This document shows, piece after piece, positions 1 to 13,400 of a stretch of DNA of 64,000 nt. The position numbers and the translations under genes are program-made. The DNA lies in the NCBI GenBank assembly GCA_013396755.1, contig VWZF01005688.1:310001-374000 (forward strand), written 5' to 3'. The notes beneath the pieces are model-generated. The model was not told the origin of the DNA. It ran no database searches and saw only the letters and a list, made by a program, of their open reading frames with translations. Each line of letters opens with the position of its first letter. The first letter of the stretch is position 1. Origin of the DNA: Sclerurus mexicanus (taxonomy: Eukaryota > Chordata > Aves > Passeriformes > Furnariidae).

Positions 1-3000
1 GAGATTTCTGCTGGATCTAGTACTCCGTCACAGCTAAATTAATAATTTTATTTCTTTCATTATTTTTTTTTTACCTTTTCTGTTGCTATTCTGCTGTTTC
101 ACATCTCTTATAAACTTGTTATTTCAAGAACTAGAATGCCCAAGCTGTCCATTCTCTTGGATGTCATGGTAGGAGGAGTTGTTGAGGATGCAGTTTGTGT
201 GCACTGTGTGCTGTTCAGAACCTAGAGGGGAAGTTTGGCTCAAGCACTTCTGCGCTGGAACCTCAAGATAATATCAGTCACAAATCTAAACTGCTGTAAA
301 TAATATACATGCTTAACATGGCTACATTTTCCTTTTTGAAGATTCATTCCTTCATTTTTAAACACATTTTTCATTTCACCATTAGGGCCTTTCTTCTGTA
401 TTTAATTTCTCATTTTCCCCTCTATTATTTATTCATAGCCTTTATATTTCTATGATTAGCACAGGCTACAACATTGTCTTTCTTTTTATCTTGCTCATTC
501 TTACTACAACAGTGAAATCCACATTGATTAGAATGGAGCAAATTTCTCATCCTGTACCAGCTCGCATAGCCCTTAATGCAGACATTACTTTTTTACAATT
601 CACTTATTCAGTCTTTTCCTGTATTGCGCATATAGATGCTGATGGCTTAGACTCCGTGCATCCATTTGAGTTATACCTATCTTCTGAAAATAGAAAAACT
701 TTTCAAATAATTCAAATCCTTCATAGTAAGGTGAGGGTGATTCCCCGATCCCCACCCCCCCTTTTCTATTAGAGTAACTTAATCTCTTTCAGTTCTTACT
801 ATCCTCTCAGTTTTGTCTTTACCTCAGTATTTCAGTTTCACTTTTTCTTATCTATTAACTGTTAGTAGAACAGTTCATGGGTTTGTTTGTATTTACTACT
901 TTCTCTTCCTCTTTCACATTCATTACCACTCATTTTATAGAGAAAAACTGACTAAAAACTCAAGTGTGACTATATATTGCATCAAAAGCAAACCCACTGG
1001 ATGGCATTAAAATTCCAAGGTGGTTTCTGTGAAATGATCAGGTAAAATATAAATCCCCATATAACAAGTACTGTGCATAGAAATGTCACAGTGAAAAATC
1101 TGAGGAGCCTCACAATACCAAGTAAGATGAAAGTGGTGAGAATCATTAGAGTGAAGATAAAGAACATAAGGACCAGTAAAAAAGATTTAGTTACTTTAAC
1201 ATGAATATGTCTGCCAGGGTGCCCACCAAGAGTAACAATTTGTTCAAACCTTTCCTGGAGCAGACATTGCTTATCCCTGAGTCTGATGAACATATCTGGC
1301 TCCCCAGAAGGTTGTGTTGTGTACTTACGTAGATTCATGTCCACAATAAAGTATGTGAATATGCGTCCATACGTAGCTTTCTCCCAAGATCACAGGTGTT
1401 TTGCAAATATTCTCCTCCCATCCCCACACAGTCAGGAAAGAGAAATCTAGATTTGTCATTTCTTCCAAGATAGAGCTGCACTGTTTGTAGGAACTTTTCA
1501 CATTGTTGTTCTCGGAACTTGATATCAAGGCAGTATGTAAAAATGAATCAATTTCCATACACACATTCCACCCATTTAGAACAGATCTTGTCCTTAGGAA
1601 AGCAAAAGTATTTAAAGATGGCTTTTAACCCAAGAAAAACCTTTGTGTGCATGTCTCTTCTGTAAATCGCCGTGGACTCTAGCAAATTCCCAGCTTTTGG
1701 TAGAAGTGATGATGGAAGGCTGAAGTTGTTGGAAACAGGTAAAGAAAATAAACTGGAACGGGCCAAAGGTAGAGGGGCACTCTAGATCCTGTCATGTTGC
1801 TGGTACTTGCTTTGATGAACATTGCTGCAGAATCAGTTTGCTTTTGGAGGTTGTTTTCTTTGTGGAACAGACAATTCACAATGGTATGTAGGTGAAGATG
1901 TCAGATAATAAACTATTGATGGGACTCTGCCTTGCTTAATCATTCTTTTGAATTGCTAAATTTTTATCACCTGCCCCAAACTGAGGACTCTGCTATATCT
2001 GAGCTGGGGGAGATGGAAGTAACTCTCCTTCACTGGAGGGAATTTACTTGCAATTGATCTATCCCCAAATCTCCCGAGGCAAAATTTACAGAAAGATCTG
2101 AGACTGGAATATTGGATAGTGATGTTGGCCAGGCAGAATGCTTGAATTATTTAATTGAAAGCCTGTCTAAAACTCATTTATTTACTTACTTTGGACATGG
2201 TATTTTTTCAAGATGATTAGTAGTATACCTGAAAACCATCATATTAATTTACCTTTTCTTTCAGTGTGAAATGACCAAGACTGTTGCTATGTCAGATGCT
2301 GGTTCCTGAATGGTATTAGAATGCTGAATACCAGATATGAGTGTTAGTGGTTTCTCTCAAGAAAAAAAAAAAAAGCTTCTTTCTGTGAGGAAACCTCTGG
2401 AATTTATTCTGACTTTCTGTTTCTCTTGGATTTTACTAACCTCTGTGTCTGTCTTGTACTCTTTTATGGAGAATAGTGTTAAGAAATGCACACATATGGT
2501 CCAGGTGCTTCTAGTGTGGTTTTCACAGAATGCCCCCTGATGTTAATAATTTGCTGAAAAATGATTTTTAAAGAAGGGAAATGAGGCTGCAAGTACAGAA
2601 TTATATTAGAGAGAAACTGGAGCTTTATGAAGTGTGCTGATGAGTGCTTTACTGGAGAAGGAGGTTTTCCAGGTAATTGCCAGGTATGTGAATCAGTTTT
2701 CACTGTGGAAGAAGGATTTTTAAATTTTGGTGTTATTTGAAAACAGAAAGTAAGTAGTTGCTTCTTCAAGTACCAGCATACCGTTTCCTTGCACAGCAGT
2801 TTACAATAACGTTACTTTCAGCTAAATGAAAAACATTTCCTGAAATTAAAAAGACAAGTATTTCAAGAAGCTTATTCTTATAAATCTGGTAAGATATTTC
2901 TGTGATCTACTGATCTAACTTTCTTTAGGAACTCAATAAAACCAGAAATTTAACTAATATTCCTGTATATACTGACAAGGAATTTAGCCAAAATAGAATT

Positions 3001-4874
3001 TTTTTTTTGTTCAGTTAGCCGAACTATCTTACATTTGTTTAAAGAGAAGTCTCGAAGCAATTTTATATAAAGTGTTCTAGAAATAAATCACCTAGATTCC
3101 CATTCATCATCATACTGATTTTTATGGTCCAAGAGAATGATGATGAGCAATGTTATAGCCTGGTAGAGCTCATATTAATCTGAGAGATGTAGGTCCTGGG
3201 CTTTGGTTTAATGAACACTGAAGTGTTTTGCACAAAATGGAGAAGCTTTGACAGTACAGACTGAAAAATAAAGATTTTAAATAGCATTCCACACATTCTT
3301 CCCTTTCTAAAGTATAGGCTCACCCATGGATTACAAGATAAAAAAGGTTGTTTTGATATCCTTGGTATTGCTGTATCAGCTAGCAATGCTAGTAAGGAAT
3401 CAGGTATTTACTGTGTTAAGCTCTGAATGAAAAAGTAACTCCTTCCTTAGGAACGAACTTATGGTATATTTAAAAATAAATCAGTTTTACAAAACCAAAC
3501 AATACAATATTCTGGGGAGTATCACTCAATATTTGGAATAGCTATAGAGTCATAAAAAAGATGAGAGAATAGACAATAAATATATATATAACAGGTTGAC
3601 TTCAGCTTGAAGTACTCTGTCATGTGCCTGTGATTGCTGCAATTAGTCTTGAACATTTTGAACTTCTCTCAACTTTTCTGCTTAAGGTTTGATAAATTAA
3701 TTCATTCAGCTTAATCTTATAGGCTCACTTCTTACCACTTACTCCTTGTTCCAGTCTTCTACTTCTCTGCCTATTGATACCTATTATCATAATGTTGTTT
3801 ACAAAGATACTACAACCTTTCAAAAGTTGCAGCTATTCTGTTCTGTTCTATTCTATTCTTGGTTTTTTTCCATGTCTGTTTAAACTTCAAAATCATTGCC
3901 ATGCAGATTTTGTCAAGATGATGCTTCTTATTTTTGCTATTAAAAGTGTTTAATGTAAGTTCTCAAACATCAACTTTCATCCTTGCCTTTCTTCTATGGA
4001 ATATTTAAGATAACCTGCCCTCATAGTTAAGTGACATCTAAGTAGTACCTAGACTTTGACCCCCAATGAGTAGTCTCCTGAATAACTGAGAAAATATATG
4101 AGCAGATGAAAAGATAAATGTAGTCCAATTTTCATGCTTTGTGCACAGTCTTTAGAGAAAAGTATTTGGTATTAGTGGCTAGACTAAATCAGTAATGTGA
4201 CAATTTTATTTCCTGGCAAATATATATGGCTCTGTGAGGATTATGCCTACCTAAATTAGAGGGGCAGATTCTCTACTAAAATGTAGGACTTTACAGGAAA
4301 GTGAGAAAAAGAACTTACCTTCTCTTTTTGCTGTTCCTGAGTACTAAATGATGGACATTGTGTCTAGATTTTTGACCAGGTGTTTTTCAGACATCAGTTC
4401 CTTGTTGCTGAAATACTGTGACTTTTTTTTCTTCTAACAGAAGTAGTCTGCAAGAACACTTTCAGTTATATATTGAGGTGCCAGTCACATAAACAGGTAA
4501 TTCAAATTTGGCTTTAGATGTGTATAATATTCATGTCATTCTGTGCCATTTAACTTCTGAAATGTAAACAAGATCTAGACACATGATTAGGTCAATACAG
4601 AACTTTACAGCACATGTCAAGTTATGAAAATAATTTCATCTATTAAAAATGAAGTGAATTTTACATTCTCATTTAACTTGAGAAAGGCAATTTAATCATA
4701 TATCTCTATGCTGTACAACAGATGTTAATAATTGCCTCCCCTATAGAGTTGCTGCAGGTCTTGGGAGATATCTGCCAGAAATTTTTCCTGAAGGAGTGCT
4801 TTGTTGTCAGGCCCAAGCCAAAGCAGCAAATGAATGACTGAGGCACTATCTCCCTCCTCCTTTTTAGTGCTCAG
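1..4874. other. Unique AT-rich sequence, no recognised gene
   Basis: No exon, RNA gene or mobile element is recognised here. Open frames are short and of biased composition. Homopolymer A runs occur near 2349-2363 and a T run at 3000-3009. A short alternating TA tract lies near 3580-3592. The one part that stands out is 982-1879, where four minus-strand open frames overlap or abut; it is described separately. The sequence reads like decayed intergenic or intronic DNA. Confidence 0.6.
982..1879 (-). other. Cluster of open frames, possible decayed gene or exon group (unrecognised)
   Basis: Four minus-strand open frames follow each other in shifting phase: 1879-1679 (66 codons), 1766-1548 (72), 1564-1325 (79) and 1344-982 (120). 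The last has a charged N-terminal half followed by about 60 strongly hydrophobic residues, which could form two membrane helices, and then ends in a short polar tail. The 79-codon frame runs out exactly at a consensus splice donor (GTAAGT, minus strand 1328-1323). I do not recognise the protein and see no named motif. It may be chance in AT-rich DNA, exons of a small membrane protein gene, or a frameshifted pseudogene. Chance is a serious alternative because T-rich DNA readily encodes hydrophobic runs. Confidence 0.2.
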
Positions 4875-4974
4875 AAACAAAAACCCCAAAAAGCAACAAA
4901 AACAACCAACAACCCCGCCCCCAAAAAAAGAAAAATCAAAACAAAAAAAAAACACCAAACAAAAAAAAAGAGAA
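4875..4974. repeat. A/C-rich low-complexity tract
   Basis: About 100 bases made almost entirely of A and C on the plus strand, with long A runs broken by CC or CCC and almost no T. It makes the minus strand T/G-rich and so produces a spurious 147-codon frame (5168-4725) full of Phe, Gly and Leu, which should not be taken as a gene. Similar tracts occur elsewhere in the window on both strands. Confidence 0.8.
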
Positions 4975-7900
4975 ATATATACCACAGGAGTAGTACCAGT
5001 ATACCAGTAGAACATGAACAAGTATTGGCGAGTTACAAGCAGGTCCAAAGAGATTTTGCAGTTCAATAAATAAGCCAGCTCTAAAAAGCGTTGTAAACTG
5101 GTGCTTTTTTTTACATTAAAGTATTTATTTTGCTCTTGGTCAAAATCATGGTTATTAGATTCTTGCAATTCACAAAAATATTTCCATTAATGTATCACCT
5201 TTTACATCATACAAAGTTTGTTAAGTATTGCTTAACAGTGGTAGCAAGAGCTTATTTTGCTCTTATATTAGTTAAAAAAATTCTAGTTACAGGTGTATTT
5301 ACAGATGAAAAAACAATCTTTTTGTGAATTGGCAACTTAACATCCATCAATGCATGATGATAGTCTTTCACAAAGATAGTGCAAGAAAAATTCACTTTTT
5401 TTGGTAATATACAAACTTTACACTTTTCCTTAAAAAACATTCATATTTTTTACTTGTGCAACTAAAGAATAAAAGTAATTCAGAAGGTTATAAGACCTGT
5501 TAAAGCACCAGGTATGAAATGACTGTCACACTTCACTTTCACAACTTCAGACATAATTATTGCTGCTTAATGGTTGACAGGCTAGGGTCAATTTTTACAG
5601 TCCAAATGTTAAGAGTAGATAATTGCAGCAATAAATACCTTTCAGCAACAGCTTTCAAGTAATAAAAAAAAGAATAAAATCCACTTGTATCTGATCAGAG
5701 TGATAAAAGCACATGAAAGTGCAAAAATTAACTGAGTTTAAAAGAATTTGTCAGGTTAGAACTCCTGGACTTCATAGTTTATTTATCTTTTTTGAATAAT
5801 ATTTGTACCTACAAATTAGCAACTATTGTTATAGAAAATCAAATCAGAGATGAGGAGCAAAGAAAGTATGAGTCTTTTACCTGCATTGTACTAGGCTACT
5901 TGTATTTCTAAATAGTGTAGGAGGGACTTGTTAATAAAGTATCTAATCTTGTGCTGATGAGGCAAAAGAGAGTGTTCAGTGTTCAGCATTAGGCTGAAGC
6001 CTAGCTCTAGTCATCAGCAAACATGTTCAGGGTACTAATATTCTAATGCTTTAGATTATACTTCTTTTGGCTTCTATTGTCGTTCTATTAGCTTTGGTAA
6101 CAGAGATACAAAAGACATATAATATCTGACTTCGTGATTAACAGGTAAGGCACAATAATGACCCTAAACAAACTGTAACTCTGACAGTGGCTTTGTTAAC
6201 GGTTCCATTTGGCTTTAGTTCAGGGTAAACAGGTGTGAGGGATTCGGTGCCATTACCAGAGGTGAGTGAGAGCCAACCTGCTGTCTGACAGGATGTTTTT
6301 GGCATTGAATCATCTCCATGGTTTGATCTAGGCTTTTGATGCAGTGCGATGTGGCCAAAGTAAAGGCCAATGACTGTTCCTTCCTTCACACTTTTCCCTG
6401 CTCTTTCTTGCTCATGGTCTGCACTTTGGAAGGTCCTCCATGGCTGCTGTTGACTTCTGGTCTGCCAGCCTCCTGTGTCAACCTTTTGGTAGGCTGCTGT
6501 CATGCCTCTGCCAAGACCCATGAAGCCAGAGCTCAGCCCCACTCAAACATACCTGCTACTAGGAAGAATCTAATTTCCAGTTTCCTCTGCCACTTTTTCA
6601 AGGATTTAATTTGCCAGTATGGCTTTAAAGTTAACCCTCTTCTACAGGAGTGGTAGGGCCCTATAAGCCCTGATGTGGTTTTCCACTCCTCCTCCACAAA
6701 AAGTACTCCTATAAACAGATATATTACTCACAAGAAAAAATGATATAAGCAGTAGGAAGTTTCACAAGGCCTCTATCAGAGCTCTCCTACACATTGCCAG
6801 CTGAGCATTTGTCTCGTATAAACTACCAATTATACCTTCTTACCAGAAGGAAAGAAAAACCTTTTGCCTCCCTGCTTGCAACAATTCTCTTGTATTAAAA
6901 GCCCCTTTGATTTAGGCAACAGGTTTGATTTCTATTGGGCCATACAAGGTATCTATACCATACTATTTTCCCCAGGAAAACACTACCATTCTTTTTAGTT
7001 TTTTGCTTCCTCCAAGAATGAAATCTTATTTGTGTCTTGTAAGCAAAACCATTTGGACCAGTAATTGAAGAGCTGCTGAGAGATCAGTCACTAAGAAGTG
7101 AGACACAGCATTGCATCTGTTCAGCACAGTGAACTGTACATCTCCCACACCCAGAGGTCTAGGAGTTTTGAATTTCCTCTGTGCCTCAAACACATGTTGA
7201 GCTGTTTCAAACCTTTCTTTTAAAAATCAAACAGCTTTTCTTTCAGCTAGATTTTTTTTTTTTGACAAACATTTCCAAACTTGTTTCAATAGCATTCTCT
7301 TCCCTTCAAAAGAAACTCCTTGCCCCTTCTGTTTTCAAAGTAGCTGTACACTTCATGAGCAGGGTTGTGCCACTATAGCTTAGTTCTGAGCTTTTCCCCA
7401 AAGATTTCAGTAAAGATCCTCTTCCATGCTTTGCACACTGCAAGAGTCCAGCCTGGGCATCTTTGGAAAATTGCTCTCAAAAACCATGTCCCTCATAATA
7501 CAGATCAAGCCCTTGTAGATAAATGGCAGGGAGTGCAAACCTTGTGTTGTAAATATTCCTCTGTGCAGTGCACATCAGCTGTTCATTCACAGAGGCATAC
7601 ACCCACAATGAGACTTTAAGTGGTGCTAATCCAAGTGGAAATGGTTCCTGCTGTTACATAGTCCATGTATGTTGCTTTCCAATCTTTCATCAGATTTACA
7701 AATAACTGTTCATTTGTTTTCTTCTTCTGGTACTGTTCTTTGTACTGTTTACGCATTTGATTTATATACTTTATATTGCTTTTTGTATTGTTTATACTGT
7801 ACTCTATACTGGTTCTTGCAGAACTCTTAGACTATGTGCACTGCCTCACAGCTCAGCAGTTTGTAGTTACAGCAATAAAAAGACTGCAAAGGTGTTTTAG

Positions 7901-9345
7901 ATTCATGTTAGAGTTGAAAAAACTGACTACTGGATGAGCTGTGTCTGAGTTAAACACAAAGAAATTTTCACATCTCTTATAATAAGAATAATATTAAAAA
8001 CCTTCCCCCAAGGGGATTGATATCCATCCCCTTTAGATATGAATTTATCTAAAAGAAACACCCAGCATTGTCTCATCCAAATCGTACTGTCTTGAACTGG
8101 TCTTGAAAAAGACCTAAATATTAACGTTCTGCTCCTGACTGAGGGTGGTTTTTTTGACATCCCGATCTATATTGAAATCACACCCTTTCAGTCATGACTT
8201 GGGTGTAGAAGGCAGTGAAGGTTAAGCAGCACTCCCCCAGCAATGTTCTAGTGGTGCGGTTTCCCACACAGTTCAGGTTCCCCTAGGGATCAGGGTCTGC
8301 TCACCAACACCCTCCCCACCTCCCCATAAAAACCTGCTCCTTCTCTAAAGATTGCCATCCTCAGTAATGGGAGGACAGCCCAAGTGCTTTCTTAGGCTGC
8401 CAAACTGGAATGATTCTCTTATCAGGGATACTCAAAAGCAGTGGACAGGGAAAACCACTGTAGCAATAAGGGTATAGAAATTTAGCAGAAAATAAACCCC
8501 CTTGCATTCCAGTTGGTCCTCAGAGATCAGAGGGGCTGGAAGCTCTCAATAAGGTAATTTTTTTTCTGTTAATCAAGGATGCTTTGTTTAAACAGAAGAA
8601 ATGTAATTTTGGTACAACAGCTCTATGTTTCTGGACTTAATGAGTCAAATAGCAAAACCATGAAGCAATCAGAGAAACAAAACAGAAGAGGCTCATATGC
8701 ACATCAATATTCAGTTTGAGCAATGATAGCAACATCACAGGAAACAAACAGGGAAACTGGACAATAGAGGGAATGTAAAGACACTGGTTCCTTCCATGTA
8801 ATGAATTTCCAACACAGAAAAGTAGATGTGTTTCTGTGCCAAAAAAAGGATTAAAGTTTCCAAGTTGCCCCCAAGTGCTATTGCTTTTCACTGGAGTAAA
8901 TGAGTCCTCAGTCTTGAAATTTATGCACTGATGCACAGGTTGAGAGGAGATTTGTGCCCATGTGTTGCTCACTTTCTCATGGGGTGGGAGAACTCAGGGC
9001 TTCTGCACATATATCCTAATAGGAAGAAGTAAGGTTGAAATCTCAACTTAGTGTTCTAACAAATAAAATATCATATATAAGTAGATCATGCATTTCCATT
9101 CTTAAATTGTGATACTGTTTACTTCAGTATTCCTTTCAGTTTTCCAGAGTTTTTCCATGAGCTGGATTTGATACTTCTCAATTTTGTCTCATGTTAGGTT
9201 AGTTGAAGAGTGAGTAGCTACTGTGGTTCTCATTCTGCTTTTCTCACTCACTGGTCTTCAGATTTGTCACTGTTCTGTTTATGTGCATATTTGGAGTATT
9301 TCAGTTACCTAACGCTGATTTTCTCTTGAAGGATAACTTGGATTA
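4975..9345. other. Unique sequence, no recognised gene
   Basis: No repeat family or gene is recognised. Two stretches are noticeably less AT-rich than the rest: about 6140-6660, with overlapping open frames on both strands (134 codons minus, 106 codons plus), and about 8160-8560. Neither shows a domain or convincing splice structure. They could be very old transposon remains or conserved non-coding DNA. Confidence 0.5.
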
Positions 9346-10463
9346 AAGTTACACGTGGTGTGTGCATGACAAAGGATCAGGCCCAGCCATTCTGGGTTTA
9401 TGAAAGGCAGGTCCTGCTTGACCCACCTGATCTGCTTCCATGACCAAGTGACCCAGTTAGTAGATGGGGGAAAAAGCTCTATATGTTGTCTATCTCTACT
9501 TCAGTAAAACATTTGACACCATCTCCTACAGCATTCTCCATGAGAAAATGATGGTTCATGGTTCGGATGAGTGCAGTGTTCTCTGGGTGAAAGACTGGCT
9601 GTGTGACCAAGCCCAGAGAGTGATGGTGAATGGAACTAAGTCCAGTTGGCAGCTGGTCACTAGCAGGGTTTTCCAAAGCTCAGTATTGGGGGCAGTCCTG
9701 TTTAACATCTTTATTGATGATTTGGATGAGGGGATCGAGTGCACTCTCAGCAAGTTTGCAGACAACACCAAGTTGGGCGGGAGTGTTGATCTGCTGGAGG
9801 GAGCTGCCCAGTGAAAAAGAGTCTGGGTGTGCTGGTCGAACATGAGCTACAGTGCACCCAGGTGGCCAAGGGCATCCTGTCTTGTATCAGAAATAACATG
9901 AAGAGCAGGACTTAGGAAAGTGATTGTTCTGCTGTACTCTGCAATGGTGAGGCTGCACCTCAAATCCTGTGTTCAGTTTTGGGCCTCTCAGTTCAAAATG
10001 AACGTTGAGATACTGGAGTGTGTCCAAAGAAGCGCAATGAAGCTGGTGAAGGGTCTAGAAAATACGTCTTATGAGGAGCAACTGAGGGAACTGGAATTGT
10101 TTAACCTGGAGAAAAGGAGTCTCAGGGGGAATCTCCTTGCTCTCTACAACTACCTGAAAGGAGGTTGTAGTGAGTTAGGGTTTGGTCTCTTCTGCCATGC
10201 CTCAAGTAAAAGGACAAGAGAAAATGGCCTTAAGTTGTACGGGGGAAGTTGAGATTAAATATTAGAAAAAAAATCTCTGAAAGAGCGGTCAGACATTGCA
10301 ATAAGTTGCCCGGGTGGGTGGTGAAATCACCATCTCTGGAAGCATTCAAAAATCATCTGGATGCGGCACCTGAGGATATAGTTTAGAGGTGATTATAGTG
10401 ATCCTAGGCTGATGGGTGGACTAGATGATCTTGAAACTCCCTTCCATAAATAATGATCCTGTG
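9346..10463 (+). mobile_element. CR1 LINE, 5'-truncated, internally deleted (ORF2 reverse transcriptase end plus 3' UTR)
   Basis: This is a degenerate copy of the avian CR1 non-LTR retrotransposon. Its ORF2 product copies element RNA at the chromosomal target. The frame from about 9464 to 9811 encodes reverse transcriptase palm segments, including the LDFSKAFDT-type motif (here LYFSKTFDT) and the FADD-type catalytic box near 9755-9766. The second Asp of that box is Asn (GAC AAC), so the enzyme would be dead. After the DLLEG-like segment the sequence jumps to a much later part of ORF2 (LGVLV, near 9820), so roughly 50 codons seem to be missing by comparison with the family. A stop and frameshift follow near 9911. 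The 9920-10249 frame then carries the conserved C-terminal part (VKGLEN, LEKRSLRGNL, LYNYLKGGCSE). The 3' end has the CR1 consensus (CTAGATGATCTTG at about 10422) and ends in a degenerate form of the terminal octamer repeat. It is a non-functional relic. Confidence 0.93.
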
Positions 10464-13400
10464 AAAAGAATTTGGATAGTTATCTTAGAAAAACACATAT
10501 ACTCTGTGTTTAAGCATTACAGAATTGCCACAGTGGTTTATCTCAAACTTTTTCAAAATGGATCATGTTATTTCAAATATGGCACTTTTATCATGGACCA
10601 AGAGTATTCCCAGGTAAATTATTTAGGGACTGCTATTCTGGAAAGAAACAACTATTATTGAGTAAGTATTTCTGAGAAGCTCACATGTAGAAAGGTTTTT
10701 CTGGTGATATTCTCCACAATTCCCTCATCACTCACAACATTTGGTGTAGTAGAAGTCTGGAAGCAGAGGTGAAAAGAACCACAAATCTCATTTGATATGC
10801 CATGTGGGTTGTTTTTGCTGCAAGCAGTTTAGCTATTCCTTTATAGCCATTAAAAGTTTATTAAAATGCATGAGAGACATTCATTACAAACCAGGAAAAA
10901 AGTCCATTAATATTACATATCAAATAAGAGTTATAACTGCACATTCCATCCCCAAAACCCCCAAACACTAAGAAAAGCGTATTTAAATGTCGAAAATTAG
11001 AAATGGCAGGAGAATATTTTTATACTGTGCCGAGTAACTGATTAAACTATTAAAAAGTGGATCAATAATGAGACTTTCTGCCTAGAAATTCAGCCAGTTC
11101 CAAATAATGCTGGCACAACTCCAGGACATCATGATGCAGCTGACATTTCCTGACCTTGCATACTTTGAAGGTAAATTGTATAGCCTTCCCAAATAGTTCT
11201 GGGAAGAAAGAAAATAAGCCATAAATATTTGAAGGGTAGTGACAACAAGGAAGAAGAATCTTCTAGAATAAACACAATGGTTCAAATAGAGTTAACAGGA
11301 CGATATTAAGGAAAAGGTGAAATGTAGGTGTACTTTCACAGGAAAATTCTTGTTCGTAAGTTACTTAGTTATATGTACTTAGATAAAAAATAATTTCTCA
11401 AGAGAAACGGAGATATAAGATTCTTCCTGGGATCTTTTCATACAGGTCTATGTACAGATGTATTTCCATGCAACAGTGATATACTAATGACTGAGTAGAG
11501 TGTTTGACTCATTTATCCCTGAGGTCTTTTCGTTTTGGTTACATACTGTGAAAGTGACGTAGAGTGAGTTTCAGAGGTGTATAGAATAGGAAGAAATGAA
11601 CGAGCATAAACTGGTGTCATAAAACAATATTCATTCCTGACTGCAGCTTTACAGATGTTACTGTTTTCTTTGTAGTCAGCTCTAGCTGTGTTATAGCTTT
11701 TTAGCCTCCTAGGAGACTTTTTACTGCATGATCTTTTCAAAATTAGCTATTTCTTTTCTAAGGTATGTGCAATGTTAGTACATCTGTGTGATTCTTGTGG
11801 AGCAGCTCAGCAGGCTTTTTTGCCAAGTAGTAGCTTTCAAGATAACTCCCTATCGATTTCCTCTGGAAGCAATTGATTAGTAGCTTGGCTTTAAACAAAA
11901 TATTTCTCAAAAATATTTTCTGCTTAAATAGGCTTTTCATAGCTTGTTACCACTTGCATTCTCCTGTAAATTACAGGACATATATCTTTGGAAGAAAATC
12001 TTTTTCATTTTATACTAGGAAGTTAATATGTAGTGATCTCAGTCAGCAGAGCCAAAGGTGTCTATGAAACATGCCAGGTGGATGAGCTGCTTTGCAATTA
12101 AAGATGAGTCATTACTTGTTTGTATTCATTCACTCATGTCTTAAAATTGGAATCCTAAATGATTAAGAAAAAATACATTAGTTTTTAAAAAATATTCTTT
12201 ATGATAACTTATGAAATTTTACTGCAGAACTTATTCCTTCCTTGCAGAAGGAAGCTCAATTTTCACAGCACGTATTGCAACATATTATTTTATGTGCTCT
12301 TCTCTGAGTAGAAGATATGAGTGCTGTTTTCAGTATAGATATGAATCTGCTTCAGCAGAGAGTACTAGGCCGACAAAGTTTGCTAGGTCAGGAAATGTTA
12401 ACAACTTTGCCCACTGAAACAGCAAAAACCTTTAAAACAGCAACATGAACCGTAATATTAACCATGAAAAGTCTCCTTTATCTTTAAAAATGCTCTGGTT
12501 TCTTCTACACATGATATTAGACTAGTGAATGTTACAAAAATATGCAGAATAACTTGATATTATGTTTACAGTGTGCAGTTGGAAATGTTTGGGATACATT
12601 ACATGAGCTCTGCTTAAACATTAAATCCCAAGCACTGTTTTTTCTATTTTTTTTTTTAAATATGTTTACATATATATCAGCCAGAAGGAAAAGAAGAAAT
12701 AGCTGATGCACAAAATTCTTGACATTTTTTCTTGTTAGTGTTACATATGTGAGTGGTGTCCTATTGCAGTAACCAATTTATTGAACAGTGTTGTTTGGTT
12801 TTGAATCAAGAAAAAAAAATTACGTTGTTCATGAAGAATTGTAGAGTTCCTGTATTCAAGTTTATAAAATGTACTAAATATGCTGCAGCAGATTTAATAT
12901 GTCCAGCTGTTTCTGTGGCATAGTATTATGGCAGAGAGGGAAAAGAATGAAATATGATAGTCCTCTGTGAAAACTGTTGAACATTTAGATGGAAACTATT
13001 TTGTTATGATTATAATGCCTGTGTTAGTTAAACTACGAGCGAGATGTCTATTTGATAAAGATGAAGTCCTTCAGCTGGAACTTAAAAATGCTCACTTTCA
13101 ACCTGTCATATTTTTGATGGAAAGGGAACACACAGGTTGGGGCATATACCTAGGGAGTAGTCACCACAAAAATTGCCACTTCTGGAAATCTAGCACATGT
13201 ATGTTACATACCTGTCCACGGTTTTTTGCAGTCCGGGATTTGACACACAAGTCTAAAGAACTTGAAAATGGACTTCACACAGTGTTCCAATGCACATAGA
13301 TTGGAGACACTTGTGTCTAGAAATATGCTTAGCATTAATGAGTGTCTGAACTGTTGAATTACACAAGCAGAAAGCTTGCTTTATACTCAAATTTAAATCC

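Noticed and set aside
4725..5168. 147-codon minus-strand open frame
   Set aside because: It is the translation of the complement of an A/C-rich low-complexity tract; the Phe/Gly/Leu runs are compositional.
12967..13299. 110-codon plus-strand frame
   Set aside because: No motif and no good splice or promoter context; length is within chance for this much sequence.
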